DNA from: Pinibacter soli
Lineage (GTDB): Bacteria > Bacteroidota > Bacteroidia > Chitinophagales > Chitinophagaceae
DNA length: 64,000 bases
Reading direction: 5' to 3'
Assembly (NCBI RefSeq): GCF_029961145.1
Contig: NZ_JASBRG010000001.1
Location: 186,001 to 250,000 of the forward strand
Made by a program: the position numbers and the translations under genes
Shown here: positions 33,867-42,527 of the stretch, piece after piece
Position numbering within the stretch: the first letter of the stretch is position 1
How the letters are laid out: every line of letters starts with the position of its first letter
Notes under the pieces: generated by a model
The model's database searches: none
Seen by the model: the letters and a program-made list of their open reading frames with translations, nothing else
Told to the model about the DNA's origin: nothing

Positions 33867-33957
33867 CCACTAAGAATACACTAAGAAAGCACTAGGCATT
33901 GCTCAAATGTTGCGGTTTTTCTTAGTGTATCTAAGTGGCCTTAGTGTCTTAGTGGTA
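33867..33957. repeat. Paired CACTAAG-type repeat between converging genes
   Basis: Left arm CCACTAAGAATACACTAAGA (33867-33886). Right arm TTCTTAGTGTATCTAAGTGG plus further CTTAGTG units to 33957. Complementary over about 18 bp with a ~30-base loop. Same family as the element at 60534-60800. It may serve as a terminator for both genes. Confidence 0.8.
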
Positions 33958-33980
33958 AACCTTAGAGACCATGCAGTCAT

Positions 33981-34418
33981 TCAACTCACCGCCCCATCGA
34001 GGGCATTCAGCATCTTACTCCACGCAGCTTTTGCCTGTTCGACAAAATTTTCTGCTTCCCTGGCCATTTCGTGTGTAAGCGTTATAGCGCAGCCGATGCC
34101 ACGCGGCTCAATGTCAATAACGATCTGCGATTTCGCGGGAAGGTCTTGCCGCACAGCCCATGTAAACACAAGTTTTTTGGGTCTGTCTATTTCAACGTAT
34201 TCGCCAATGTGTTCGTAATCGTTGCCCTGGCGACGCACGATAAAGGAAAATGAATCTCCTACTTTTTTACCGGGATGAATACTTATAATTTGTTCATCGC
34301 GCAGTTGCGGACCAAACATGAACCTGCTGATCATCGCAGGATCGAACCATGCATCAAACACTTTTTCAGCAGGAGCCGCAAATGAATGCGTAACAGTGGC
34401 TTTTACAGGAAGTTCCAT
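33981..34418 (-). CDS. SRPBCC (AHSA1-like) protein
   Basis: 145 residues from ATG 34418. The frame extends to 34532, but the family starts at MELPVKATVTHSFAAPAEKV. The helix-grip START-like fold is visible from FDAWFDPAMISRFMFGPQ through VGDSFSFIVRRQGNDYEHIG, VFTWAVRQ and CAITLTHEMA to the long C-terminal helix EAENFVEQAKAAWSKMLNAL. Proteins of this fold bind small hydrophobic ligands or, in the AHSA1 branch, resemble an Hsp90 activator domain. The ligand cannot be told. It converges with the DinB gene. Confidence 0.85.
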   Translation of the reverse strand: MELPVKATVTHSFAAPAEKVFDAWFDPAMISRFMFGPQLRDEQIISIHPGKKVGDSFSFIVRRQGNDYEHIGEYVEIDRPKKLVFTWAVRQDLPAKSQIVIDIEPRGIGCAITLTHEMAREAENFVEQAKAAWSKMLNALDGAVS

Positions 34419-34708
34419 GATGATGTGTTTTTGTATTGCATAATAAAGATATTCGTTATAAATCTGCAAAAATATCGTTCCGCAAAAAAATATTTCCCCG
34501 GACAACACCCAAGCGAAAAGTGTTTTCATCATAAAATCACCCCTTTATAAAGATAGCCCAGTGTGGTCAATACAAGTTTGAAAAAACAACTATCGAACCT
34601 TGCTTCTATTTCAGCGAATTCTTTAAATCATTGACTTCTGGAATACGATTGATTCAAGTGTTTTAAAAATCAAAAAGGCACTGTTGCCGATAGCGCCGTT
34701 TTTATATG

Positions 34709-34785
34709 GTAGCCAACAGCCATGCGCACAATTATTGTTGGTACGCCATTTCACAAAGTATGGCCTTCTATGCCAACAATGGCAT
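34709..34785. other. Small hairpins in a gene-poor stretch
   Basis: Between 34419 and 34837 I see no gene. CCAACA (34713) pairs with TGTTGG (34736-34741), and ATGCC pairs with GGCAT at 34770-34785. The stretch may be decayed coding or repeat DNA. Confidence 0.3.
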
Positions 34786-34837
34786 CAAAATATGAAGTAA
34801 CTTGGGTCGCGTGAATGATAAGTATTGGGGCGAGTGA

Positions 34838-35158
34838 TGGATAAAATTTACAATAGCAGTTTCAGAAGGCTCTTCCGAAGACGATGCAGGATTTAGTTTT
34901 TGCTTTTACATCTATTATAGAAAAGAATCAAAGACGGTCTCTAAAGCGACTTATAGTTGCGACACTACGTTCAAAACTTTTTACTACAAAAATAATAAGC
35001 TCATAAAAATAATCACAGACGGCGATTCGTATTATTATATTCAAAACGCATTGTATGCTGCTGATGGCACAATTGCTGGCAAACCTGTTTCAGATGAGTT
35101 GCTTGAGCTTAGCCATATGCCTGTGAAAGGCATGGAGGATTTTTTCAAGCGAGGTTAA
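34838..35158 (+). pseudogene. Gene fragment without a start codon
   Basis: A frame open for 106 codons between TGA (34835) and TAA (35156) has protein-like content. It reads WIKFTIAVSEGSSEDDAGFS, then FCFYIYYRKESK, ITDGDSYYYIQNALYAADG and HMPVKGMEDFFKRG. It has no ATG, GTG or TTG near its beginning. Eight codons before the TGA, VNDKYWGE in the same frame reads like the lost front, so a nonsense change or a truncation may have killed the gene. No family recognised. A bidirectional terminator follows. Confidence 0.5.
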
Positions 35159-35187
35159 AAAAATTTCTTCAGAATAAATTGTAACTG

Positions 35188-35227
35188 AAAAGGCCTGACA
35201 GGTTCTTCGAACCATGCCAGGCCTTTT
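35188..35227. terminator. Bidirectional terminator behind the GH30 gene
   Basis: AAAAGGCCTG and CAGGCCTTTT form the base of the stem and GGTTC/GAACC the tip, separated by a small internal loop. It lies 24 bp behind the GH30 stop codon and closes the sugar-uptake operon. Confidence 0.87.
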
Positions 35228-35251
35228 GCAATATTCGTTACGATAATCTTT

Positions 35252-36715
35252 CTACCACACGTACGTTCCCACGGCTCCGCTGGACAACGCGGTCGTAACG
35301 ATTTTGGTTCCAACTTTAATATTGAACATTTCCTGTGCGGCTCCTTTATTCAGCACGATCAACACTTTCTTTCCGTCGGGATTTTTAAAGGCAACGGTTG
35401 AAAGATTTGTCGTTTGTGCAGATGAAATGCGCACGGAACCTGGCCTTGCAAATTTTGATGCGTGTGCAATGATATAGTAAGACACATTGCGAGCCACAGC
35501 ATCGCCGGAAATAGTCAATGCACCCTGGCAAGTATTACAGCCACCGTTTGTGTGCGGGTTGTAGCTTGGGTCTGAGGCGAGGTTCCACTCGAGAACATTT
35601 CTGCTCCAGTTGCGGGTAGCGCCAATGATCAGGTTTTGTACGTGCCATTGCAGATCGCCGCTAAAGTTGCCGGGACCGCCTACCCATTGTTCTGTGAAGT
35701 AAACGCTTTTATCAGGGTATGCATCATGCACTTGCGACAATGCAGTGATCGACCCGCTGTATAAATGGAAGGCCGAACCATCCACATATTTTTTTGCATC
35801 AGCATCACCAAGGATCGCAAGAGGATATGTGGCAACATCTGCATTGTGGTCCCACACAATAATCTTTGTGGTAAGGCCGGCGGCTTGAAATGCAGGTCCC
35901 AAATTATTCTTCACAAAATTTGTCTGTTCGGCGGATTGCATTACAAGGCTTGGATTGTTGTTACCGTTCAGCGGTTCGTTTTGCACTGTTATAGCATCTA
36001 TCGTAATACCTTGCGCTTTCATCGCCTGGATATATTTTACGAAGTACTGTGCATAGGCCCCATAATATTCAGGTTTTAAACTCCCTCCTTTAAAAGAATT
36101 GTTGCTTTTCATCCATACAGGCGGCGACCATGGGGAGCCCAATATTTTTATGTTGGGATTAATGGCAATTATTTTTTTCAGGATCGGTATCAGATCTGTT
36201 TTTTCTGCATCAATGCTGAAATGATCGAGAGCCAGATCTGTTTGTCCGCTTGGCATATCATCATATGTAAATGTGTTTGCGCTTAAATCGGAAGCACCAA
36301 TGCTGATGCGCAAATAGCTCACGCCAATGAATGTGCTGTCAGAGGCAAACAGTTCTTTCAAAACATTGTCCTTAGTAGTAGACGTAAGCGAGTTCAGCAA
36401 GCTGGCACTGCCGCCTGTGAGGCAATAACCAAAGCCGTCGATCTGCTGATAGGTTTGTGTTTCATCCACGTCAATATTAGTGTATGAATTGCTGGTGGTT
36501 GAAAATATCAAACTGGTGTTTTGTTTTTTGAACAACACTGTTTTGTCAGACTGTGTGAGCCAAAGTTCAACGTCAGATTTAGGAGGCACTACTACCGGCG
36601 GAGGGTTAGAATTATCGCCGCCGCCGATTGGATTACTATTGCCGGATGTTTTTTTTCCGCAGGCCAAGGCGAGGCTCATGAATAATGGTAATGACCAAAA
36701 CATTTTTGTTCTCAT
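35252..36715 (-). CDS. Family GH30 glycoside hydrolase lipoprotein
   Basis: 487 residues from ATG 36715; the frame is open to 36856, but MRTKMFWSLPLFMSLALAC is a lipoprotein signal with Cys19. A proline/glycine-rich linker (GGGDNSNPPPVVVPP) leads to a TIM barrel: QIDGFGYCLTGGSA near the start, acid/base Glu247 in TVQNEP, nucleophile Glu342 in YFTEQWVGG. The C-terminal beta domain ends VGTYVW. GH30 enzymes cut beta-1,6-glucans, beta-glucosides and related links; beta-1,6-glucan of fungal walls is my best guess because such enzymes occur in similar sugar loci. It is the last gene of the operon and probably surface-exposed. Confidence 0.9.
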   Translation of the reverse strand: MRTKMFWSLPLFMSLALACGKKTSGNSNPIGGGDNSNPPPVVVPPKSDVELWLTQSDKTVLFKKQNTSLIFSTTSNSYTNIDVDETQTYQQIDGFGYCLTGGSASLLNSLTSTTKDNVLKELFASDSTFIGVSYLRISIGASDLSANTFTYDDMPSGQTDLALDHFSIDAEKTDLIPILKKIIAINPNIKILGSPWSPPVWMKSNNSFKGGSLKPEYYGAYAQYFVKYIQAMKAQGITIDAITVQNEPLNGNNNPSLVMQSAEQTNFVKNNLGPAFQAAGLTTKIIVWDHNADVATYPLAILGDADAKKYVDGSAFHLYSGSITALSQVHDAYPDKSVYFTEQWVGGPGNFSGDLQWHVQNLIIGATRNWSRNVLEWNLASDPSYNPHTNGGCNTCQGALTISGDAVARNVSYYIIAHASKFARPGSVRISSAQTTNLSTVAFKNPDGKKVLIVLNKGAAQEMFNIKVGTKIVTTALSSGAVGTYVW

Positions 36716-36721
36716 TTTTAT

Positions 36722-36851
36722 AATTTGAAAATGCATTAATTTGAAAATTTTGGGAATTTGAAAACGTCCGGGCACAACATTCCTGACCGTAGTTTCGTGT
36801 TGCCACAAACTACCGGACTTCGTGATTATGGTTCGTGGTGACATGAACCAT
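36722..36851 (-). promoter_or_regulatory. Structured, repeat-bearing leader of the GH30 gene
   Basis: Three copies of AATTTGAAAA lie at 36722-36764. Beyond them are two hairpins, GTAGTTT/AAACTAC (36789-36813) and ATGGTTC/GAACCAT (36828-36851). All lie between the PKD lipoprotein gene and the GH30 start. They could set the relative amount of GH30 mRNA. Confidence 0.4.
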
Positions 36852-36922
36852 GACATCGGACATTAATAAACACGGGCTGCTAAATCAGATTCTCAGAGAA
36901 GATTAGAAAGGGGTTAAAGAGA

Positions 36923-36999
36923 GTTGCCGTGTCTAAACACGGCAACTGTATGACTGGTTCAAGGTTAAGAGAATTTGAAAATTTGCATATTTTCAAATT
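36923..36999 (-). terminator. Two hairpins behind the PKD lipoprotein gene
   Basis: GTTGCCGTGT/ACACGGCAAC (36923-36946) is a perfect 10-bp stem with a four-base loop. AATTTGAAAAT/ATTTTCAAATT (36972-36999) is a perfect 11-bp stem that starts 10 bp behind the stop codon. They may cause partial termination or mRNA processing inside the operon. Confidence 0.55.
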
Positions 37000-37008
37000 T
37001 TCCCTCCT

Positions 37009-37878
37009 CTAGTTATCGCTGTAAAGACTTACGTTAGAAATAGCAATCGAGCTGAATGAACTTCCGGTACCTACTTTTATTGTGAAATAATAAGTTCCTG
37101 CAGTAGTTGGCGTAAACGTACTCGTTTTGGTACCCGATGTAAACGCAGTGGTGCTGCTTGCCCAACTCACAAATGTTGGCGTTTGAGTAGTTGCGTTTCC
37201 TGCAGCCGGAGCGGCGGCACCATAATCAGAACCATTAACCGGTTGATTTTTGCCTATCCACACTTCACCCCATGTGCTGTTATATGAAGTAGCCGCAGAA
37301 GTTATTGAAATATTATATTTCTTACCGGCAACCAATTGTACAGCCTGGTAGATGCCGCTGTTCTTAGGATTTCCGGTTACTGTATAATTTCCACCAGCCA
37401 ATACCCACACCCCATTCGGTGCGCTCTGGTCGAAACGGCTCCAGAACGCGTCATCACCGGTTCTCATTTGGCCGCCTTTTAATAAATATCTTGGATCATT
37501 AGCTGTGGTAGTTACTTTTACCGGAGGTGCGGTATACAAACGTCCCCGCTTGTCTGCAGCCTGCATTGTAATACTGTATGTTCCCGCTAGTGGAAAGAAA
37601 ACAGTGTCTGACACTTTACCCCCAGCATATCCGGCTCCCTGATCCAGGTTCCAGTATGTTCCCACGCATTCGCCTTTGGTTGTATTTGTAACAACAAATT
37701 TTGTATCACTTCCCGGCACTGGCGTTGCGGTAAATGTGGCAGTGAGGCTGTCTACAGGAGCGTAAACCTCGTAACTGTTGTTTGCTTCCTGCTTGCTACA
37801 ACTAAACATCAGCGCAGCACCAACCAAAGGAAGTATTGTGTTGAATATTTTTGAATTTATTGACGACTTCATAATCAT
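37009..37878 (-). CDS. PKD-domain lipoprotein of the sugar locus
   Basis: 289 residues; the start could also be the ATG at 37872. LMFSCSK with Cys27 is a lipobox. Residues ~40-125 resemble a PKD/Ig-like domain (TATFTATPVPGSDTKFVVTN, then FPLAGTYSITMQAADKRG). The rest is a beta-sandwich (GIYQAVQLVAGKKYNISITS ... TAGTYYFTIKVGTGSSF) similar to carbohydrate-binding modules. It lies between susD and the GH30 gene, in the place where sugar loci encode a surface glycan-binding protein. That role is inferred from position and fold; no binding residues are identified. Confidence 0.78.
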   Translation of the reverse strand: MIMKSSINSKIFNTILPLVGAALMFSCSKQEANNSYEVYAPVDSLTATFTATPVPGSDTKFVVTNTTKGECVGTYWNLDQGAGYAGGKVSDTVFFPLAGTYSITMQAADKRGRLYTAPPVKVTTTANDPRYLLKGGQMRTGDDAFWSRFDQSAPNGVWVLAGGNYTVTGNPKNSGIYQAVQLVAGKKYNISITSAATSYNSTWGEVWIGKNQPVNGSDYGAAAPAAGNATTQTPTFVSWASSTTAFTSGTKTSTFTPTTAGTYYFTIKVGTGSSFSSIAISNVSLYSDN

Positions 37879-37917
37879 AATTGTATTAGGGTTTATGAAT
37901 CCTTAATTAAGTTTTTA

Positions 37918-39609
37918 TTACCAGCCGGCGTTTTGCGACCAGCCTGTTTTTACAATTTCATTTTGAGGGATCGGATACCAGTTCATTTTCTTGTCATCAT
38001 ACACCCTGTCTTCCAATTTCTTCACTGCATAAGTATATGAACTACCGTTGAACGTAATCTCTATTCTGTTCAAAGGCGCGTTGAAATAAGTGCCCCCCAG
38101 TTTCCATCTGCGTACATCCCAGTAGCGCTGGCCTTCAAATCCAAGTTCTACTCTGCGCTCGTGCATAATAGCAGCTGGCGACAAGTCTGCAAGAGCCGGC
38201 ATTGCTACACCGGTACGAGTTCTTACTTTGTTGAGCGCTTGCAATGCGGTCATGCTATAACCTTGTGGATTGCCATTTGCACCATATGCGTTGTACATTG
38301 CTTCAGCATAGTCGAGCAATAAACCACCGTATCTGAAATACAACCACTGGTGTTTTGTTTTAGTGGCATTAGTAAGGCTCACCGTTTGGTTTACGTATTT
38401 TGACAAATAGTATCCTGTTTTAGTAGAGTTCAATTTTGGCTGACCACTGTTTCCGCCAACATATGTTTGAACAACGCTGGAACTGAACGTAGCTCCGTTG
38501 TACACTACTGTTGCGGCCATGCGCGGATCTCTGTTAGCGTATGGATTCGCTGCATGAGTTGGATTGTTCCAGTCAAAAGGAGCAGATGTAGTACCTGTTT
38601 TTACTTCAAACTCATCTACGAAATTTTGACTTGGTGTAACACTGTTCCCGTTGCTTTTTTCAAACATAATGGGAAAGTTATTAAACTCAAAACCGTTTTG
38701 ATCGCTATATCTTTTGAAGAAGATCGCTTCGGTAGATGTTCCATTGGTTGCTCCAAATAAATTTGCATATGAAGCATCAAGGCTAAACACGTTCATTTTA
38801 ATAACATCATTCGCAGCGGCAGCGGCGTCGGCCCATGTATAAGTAGAGCCTGCATCTTTGAACAACGGACTTGCTGCAAACAACAGCGCTTTTGCTTTCA
38901 GTGTTTTGATCGCCGCGTAAGTAGCTCTGCCGGATTCATACCATGTGGTAGCTGCGCTCGTGCGTACGCTATCCGGAATAATCACCGCAGCTTTGTCGCA
39001 CATTGAAACGATATACTTGAAAACGTCATCTACTGATTTTCTCGGAAGGTTCTTCCATGTAGCAGTGTTGTTGTAGTCAACTGCAGTATCGATAATAGGT
39101 ACAGCACCGTAGCGTTTTACCAGTTCAAGATAAAAGAACGCTTTCAGGAAATAACATTCACCCTGCATATAAGCCACGTTCAACACTGCCCTTTTGTAGT
39201 TAGTAGAGTCGTTGTTTACGATACCATTTGAAAGGTAGTCAAGGCTTATTTCTTTCCTGTGTGCCAGGTGAAGATTTGCCTGGTAAATGCCGTCAAAGCA
39301 ATTTGACCAAACGCCATCAGGATTATAGAATTGCGTCCATGTGCCAGTGTTGAAAACATGGGAACGGTTGTTAACGTTTGTATGGTAGGCATCATCTGAT
39401 GCTGCTTCCATATCCACTGTGTTGTAGCTGTCCGGTAAAAAGCTATATGCCTTCCACACAACATCCTGTGCGTAGTCGTATGTTTTGTACATCATGCTGA
39501 TGGGCATGTCGGCCGGTACGCTTTTTACATCCAGGAAGTCTTTTTTACAGGAGACTAAGGAGAATGTAGCGACCACTATTATAATGAGGAGATGATAGTA
39601 CTTTTTCAT
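37918..39609 (-). CDS. SusD-like outer-membrane lipoprotein (pair 2)
   Basis: 563 residues. FSLVSCKKDFLDVK carries the lipobox and the usual SusD start. TPR-like helices (MQGECYFLKAFFYLELVKRY) and the C-terminal RagB/SusD part (LLDYAEAMYNAYG, RTRTGVAMPALADLSP, HERRVELGFEGQRYWDVRRW) are typical. It ends WSQNAGW. SusD caps the SusC barrel and binds the glycan at the surface. It follows its susC (39634) with only 24 bp between, so the two are translated together. Confidence 0.94.
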   Translation of the reverse strand: MKKYYHLLIIIVVATFSLVSCKKDFLDVKSVPADMPISMMYKTYDYAQDVVWKAYSFLPDSYNTVDMEAASDDAYHTNVNNRSHVFNTGTWTQFYNPDGVWSNCFDGIYQANLHLAHRKEISLDYLSNGIVNNDSTNYKRAVLNVAYMQGECYFLKAFFYLELVKRYGAVPIIDTAVDYNNTATWKNLPRKSVDDVFKYIVSMCDKAAVIIPDSVRTSAATTWYESGRATYAAIKTLKAKALLFAASPLFKDAGSTYTWADAAAAANDVIKMNVFSLDASYANLFGATNGTSTEAIFFKRYSDQNGFEFNNFPIMFEKSNGNSVTPSQNFVDEFEVKTGTTSAPFDWNNPTHAANPYANRDPRMAATVVYNGATFSSSVVQTYVGGNSGQPKLNSTKTGYYLSKYVNQTVSLTNATKTKHQWLYFRYGGLLLDYAEAMYNAYGANGNPQGYSMTALQALNKVRTRTGVAMPALADLSPAAIMHERRVELGFEGQRYWDVRRWKLGGTYFNAPLNRIEITFNGSSYTYAVKKLEDRVYDDKKMNWYPIPQNEIVKTGWSQNAGW

Positions 39610-39633
39610 TTTTCGTGTCTTAAAATGTTCGTG

Positions 39634-42495
39634 CTAAAATTTTGCTTTCAATCCAATTGTCACTGTCTTCATCAACGGATATCCCATTGAAAGTCTTTCA
39701 GGCTCTAACCCATCGATTTTGTTACCCAGCAAATTGTTGCCATTCAGGAATATTCTGATTACATCCATTTTTTTCAGGGCGCCTGTGCGAGGCAGAGAAT
39801 ATCCAACTTCAATACTGCGTAGCTTCCAGAAGTTGCCATTACGAAGCCAAAATTCTGCAGGCAGATTGTTGTTGTTGTTTACCAACGTAGACAATCTTGG
39901 TGAGGTAGCAGTAGTTGCTGTTGCAGGTGTCCATGGATTGTTTGAAAAAGCTGTGATATTGATGTTATTGGCTAACGGGTGCGTATAGTTGAAAGCGTCA
40001 TCCATTAAGCTTACTGTTCTGTTCATCACGCCTTGTAAGAACGCATCAAAATCAAACCCTTTGTATTTGAAGCCCAAATTAAATCCTAATGTAACTTCAG
40101 GAAGTTTTGCGTACTTCATTGGAGCGAGGTCATAGTTATTGATCAATCCATCACCATTTAGATCCACATATTTCAGATCGCCCGGATGCACTGTTCCGTA
40201 GGTTGATTTTACAACGCCCGGATTTAAATTTCCGCTGGCATCAAAATCTGCAACCTGATAAAAACCGGCATTCTCAAATCCCTGCATCTGACCAATGCGA
40301 CGCCCTTGGGCATAGAGATAATCATAGGGCTGCGGATCTTCAGCTTTCTTTGTTATTTTATTATGTGCATATGACATGGTAGCACCACCATAATATTCAA
40401 AGCCGCTTTTGGTTTTATCACGATATTGAAGAGCTACTTCAAATCCACTATTCTCTACTTCACCGGTGTTAGTGTTTCTGAAATTGAAGCCAGTGTAGTC
40501 AGGAACTCCAACAGGCTGTTCAAGGATACCTGTGCGTTTCTCTTTAAACACATCCAATGTTGCATTCAATTTGTTCAGGATGGTCAGGTCAACGCCGAGG
40601 TTAGCAGTTTGCTTAGACTCCCATGTAAAATTAGAATTGGGAATAGCACCTTCTGTTCTTCCGTTTCTGCCACCATCTGTTGTACCAAGAATATAAACAC
40701 CGCCAGTATAACTTGCCCATTGTTCATATTGGAAACGATAATCTTCGTTTGCGTTGGCAGTTTTACCGTAAGATCCTCTAACCTTTAAGAAACTGATGAC
40801 TTTATTATTTTTCAAAAAGTCTTCATTGCTTGCTACCCATCCCAAACCTATTGCAGGGAAGAATCCATAACGATGGCCGTCCTGAAAATCAGCAGAGCCT
40901 AAATAAGAGTAAGAGAAATCAGCGATATATTTTTTGTTGTAGTCATAAGTAACATTGCCGCGTAAGCCTTGTTCCGCCACAGGATATACCTGCCCGTCAT
41001 GCGTATAACTTGAACGGGTGTATTTTATCATTCCTGTAAAACTGTGTTTGCCGAAGCTTCTGTCGTAGTCAAAGCCAAAGATGGAAGATGACCTGTTCCA
41101 GTGGTCGTTACCTCCGTCGTTGATGCTCTGGCCCGTAGCGCCCAATGTTTTATACACCACATTACCTTTAGCATCTATCACAGGGTTGTCGTAAGCGTCT
41201 TTAGTAATTTCATAAGAAGGTACTGTAAACGTTGTTTGATAAATGCCCGTGTATACGTTGGCAAATGAAACACCACCACTAAGCGCCAATCCTTTCGTGA
41301 GTATATCCAATTTTTCTTTGAAGCTCACGTTTGTTTGCAGGTATCTTGTGTGTGAGCTATAAATACCATTTTGTCTCAGCAATTGAACCGGGTTGAAATT
41401 ATACACGGAACCATTGCCCCATGTACCATCCAGGTTCTTTACAGGAAACGCCGCCGATGGCAACGACATGATAGCACTGAACACTGAAGCAGCTGTAAAA
41501 CCCGACGGCGTTTTACGATCTTCTGTAATACCGGAAACAGTAGCCTTTACAGAAAGATTTTTGTTCAGGTTCAAATCGATGTTAGCTCTCAAACTAAGCC
41601 TGTTATATTTTGCATTCGTACCAAAATCTTTGTCAACATCAGTTGCGTCTTTGTAAATACCGGTGAAACTTGTGTAGCCGCCGAGCACAAAAAATCTTGC
41701 CTTGTCATTACCACCACGGAATGATAAATCGTAGTTCTGTGTGGCAGATTTATTGGTCAACATTTTATCGTACCAATTCACATTTGGGTGAAAAGGATCG
41801 TCTGTAGCCTTATACAAATTTGTATTGTAGTATTTGATCGGCAATCCGTCATTTTGCAAAGCCTGGTTGTAAGCAGTTGTGTATCCGTAAGCATCCATCA
41901 CTTGTGGCAATGCGATTGGTCGCATAGAACCATATCTTGCATTTGTTTCAATTTTTGTTTTGCCGGATTTTGTTCCTTCTTTCGTACGAACACTCAATAC
42001 GCCCGCACCACCGTCAAGACCATACACCGCAACTGCAGCCGCATCTTTTAGGAGCGTTACAGATTCGATTTCATTAGGTGATAATGCAGAAAGAGAATTC
42101 ATGTCTACCTGGAAACCATCGAGGTAGATAGCTACTCTGTTCCCTGTAATGTTCCAGCTGCTCACGCCACGTACATAAAGCGTTGGCGCATCATAACCGG
42201 GTTCGCCCGAACCTGTACTTACTGTTAATCCGGGGATTCTTCCCTGCAATGTATTCAGCAAATTACCTGCATTCGTCTTTACAAGATCTTCGCCAGAAAT
42301 CGTAAATGTGGCCCCTGTATTTCTCCAGCTTTGTTCGCTTCTGATACCTCCATCAATAAGTTTTACAGTATCGCTTTTTGCAGTCAGCAATATTGCAGAT
42401 TCTAACTGGGCTGTCTTCTTTGTTTGCGCCTGAGTTACATCCAGCCCGGCGAGAAAGAGCAGTCCTATAAAGAGTTTAATATTTATATTTTTCAT
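39634..42495 (-). CDS. SusC-like TonB-dependent transporter lacking the usual N-terminal extension (pair 2)
   Basis: 953 residues. Signal peptide, then after ~45 unassigned residues directly the plug (ISGEDLVKTNAGNLLNTLQG, TLYVRGVSSWNITGNRVAIY, SVTLLKDAAAVAVYGLDGGA), then a 22-strand-type barrel ending TVTIGLKAKF. The plug and barrel are standard for SusC. The carboxypeptidase-like regulatory domain and the VVVGYG-type TonB box of the other SusC (44472) are absent. The only candidate for a TonB box is around DTVKLIDG. It imports oligosaccharide with its SusD (37918). Confidence 0.92.
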   Translation of the reverse strand: MKNINIKLFIGLLFLAGLDVTQAQTKKTAQLESAILLTAKSDTVKLIDGGIRSEQSWRNTGATFTISGEDLVKTNAGNLLNTLQGRIPGLTVSTGSGEPGYDAPTLYVRGVSSWNITGNRVAIYLDGFQVDMNSLSALSPNEIESVTLLKDAAAVAVYGLDGGAGVLSVRTKEGTKSGKTKIETNARYGSMRPIALPQVMDAYGYTTAYNQALQNDGLPIKYYNTNLYKATDDPFHPNVNWYDKMLTNKSATQNYDLSFRGGNDKARFFVLGGYTSFTGIYKDATDVDKDFGTNAKYNRLSLRANIDLNLNKNLSVKATVSGITEDRKTPSGFTAASVFSAIMSLPSAAFPVKNLDGTWGNGSVYNFNPVQLLRQNGIYSSHTRYLQTNVSFKEKLDILTKGLALSGGVSFANVYTGIYQTTFTVPSYEITKDAYDNPVIDAKGNVVYKTLGATGQSINDGGNDHWNRSSSIFGFDYDRSFGKHSFTGMIKYTRSSYTHDGQVYPVAEQGLRGNVTYDYNKKYIADFSYSYLGSADFQDGHRYGFFPAIGLGWVASNEDFLKNNKVISFLKVRGSYGKTANANEDYRFQYEQWASYTGGVYILGTTDGGRNGRTEGAIPNSNFTWESKQTANLGVDLTILNKLNATLDVFKEKRTGILEQPVGVPDYTGFNFRNTNTGEVENSGFEVALQYRDKTKSGFEYYGGATMSYAHNKITKKAEDPQPYDYLYAQGRRIGQMQGFENAGFYQVADFDASGNLNPGVVKSTYGTVHPGDLKYVDLNGDGLINNYDLAPMKYAKLPEVTLGFNLGFKYKGFDFDAFLQGVMNRTVSLMDDAFNYTHPLANNINITAFSNNPWTPATATTATSPRLSTLVNNNNNLPAEFWLRNGNFWKLRSIEVGYSLPRTGALKKMDVIRIFLNGNNLLGNKIDGLEPERLSMGYPLMKTVTIGLKAKF

Positions 42496-42527
42496 GTAGT
42501 TTATGATTGTCGATTTTCAAACCTTAG

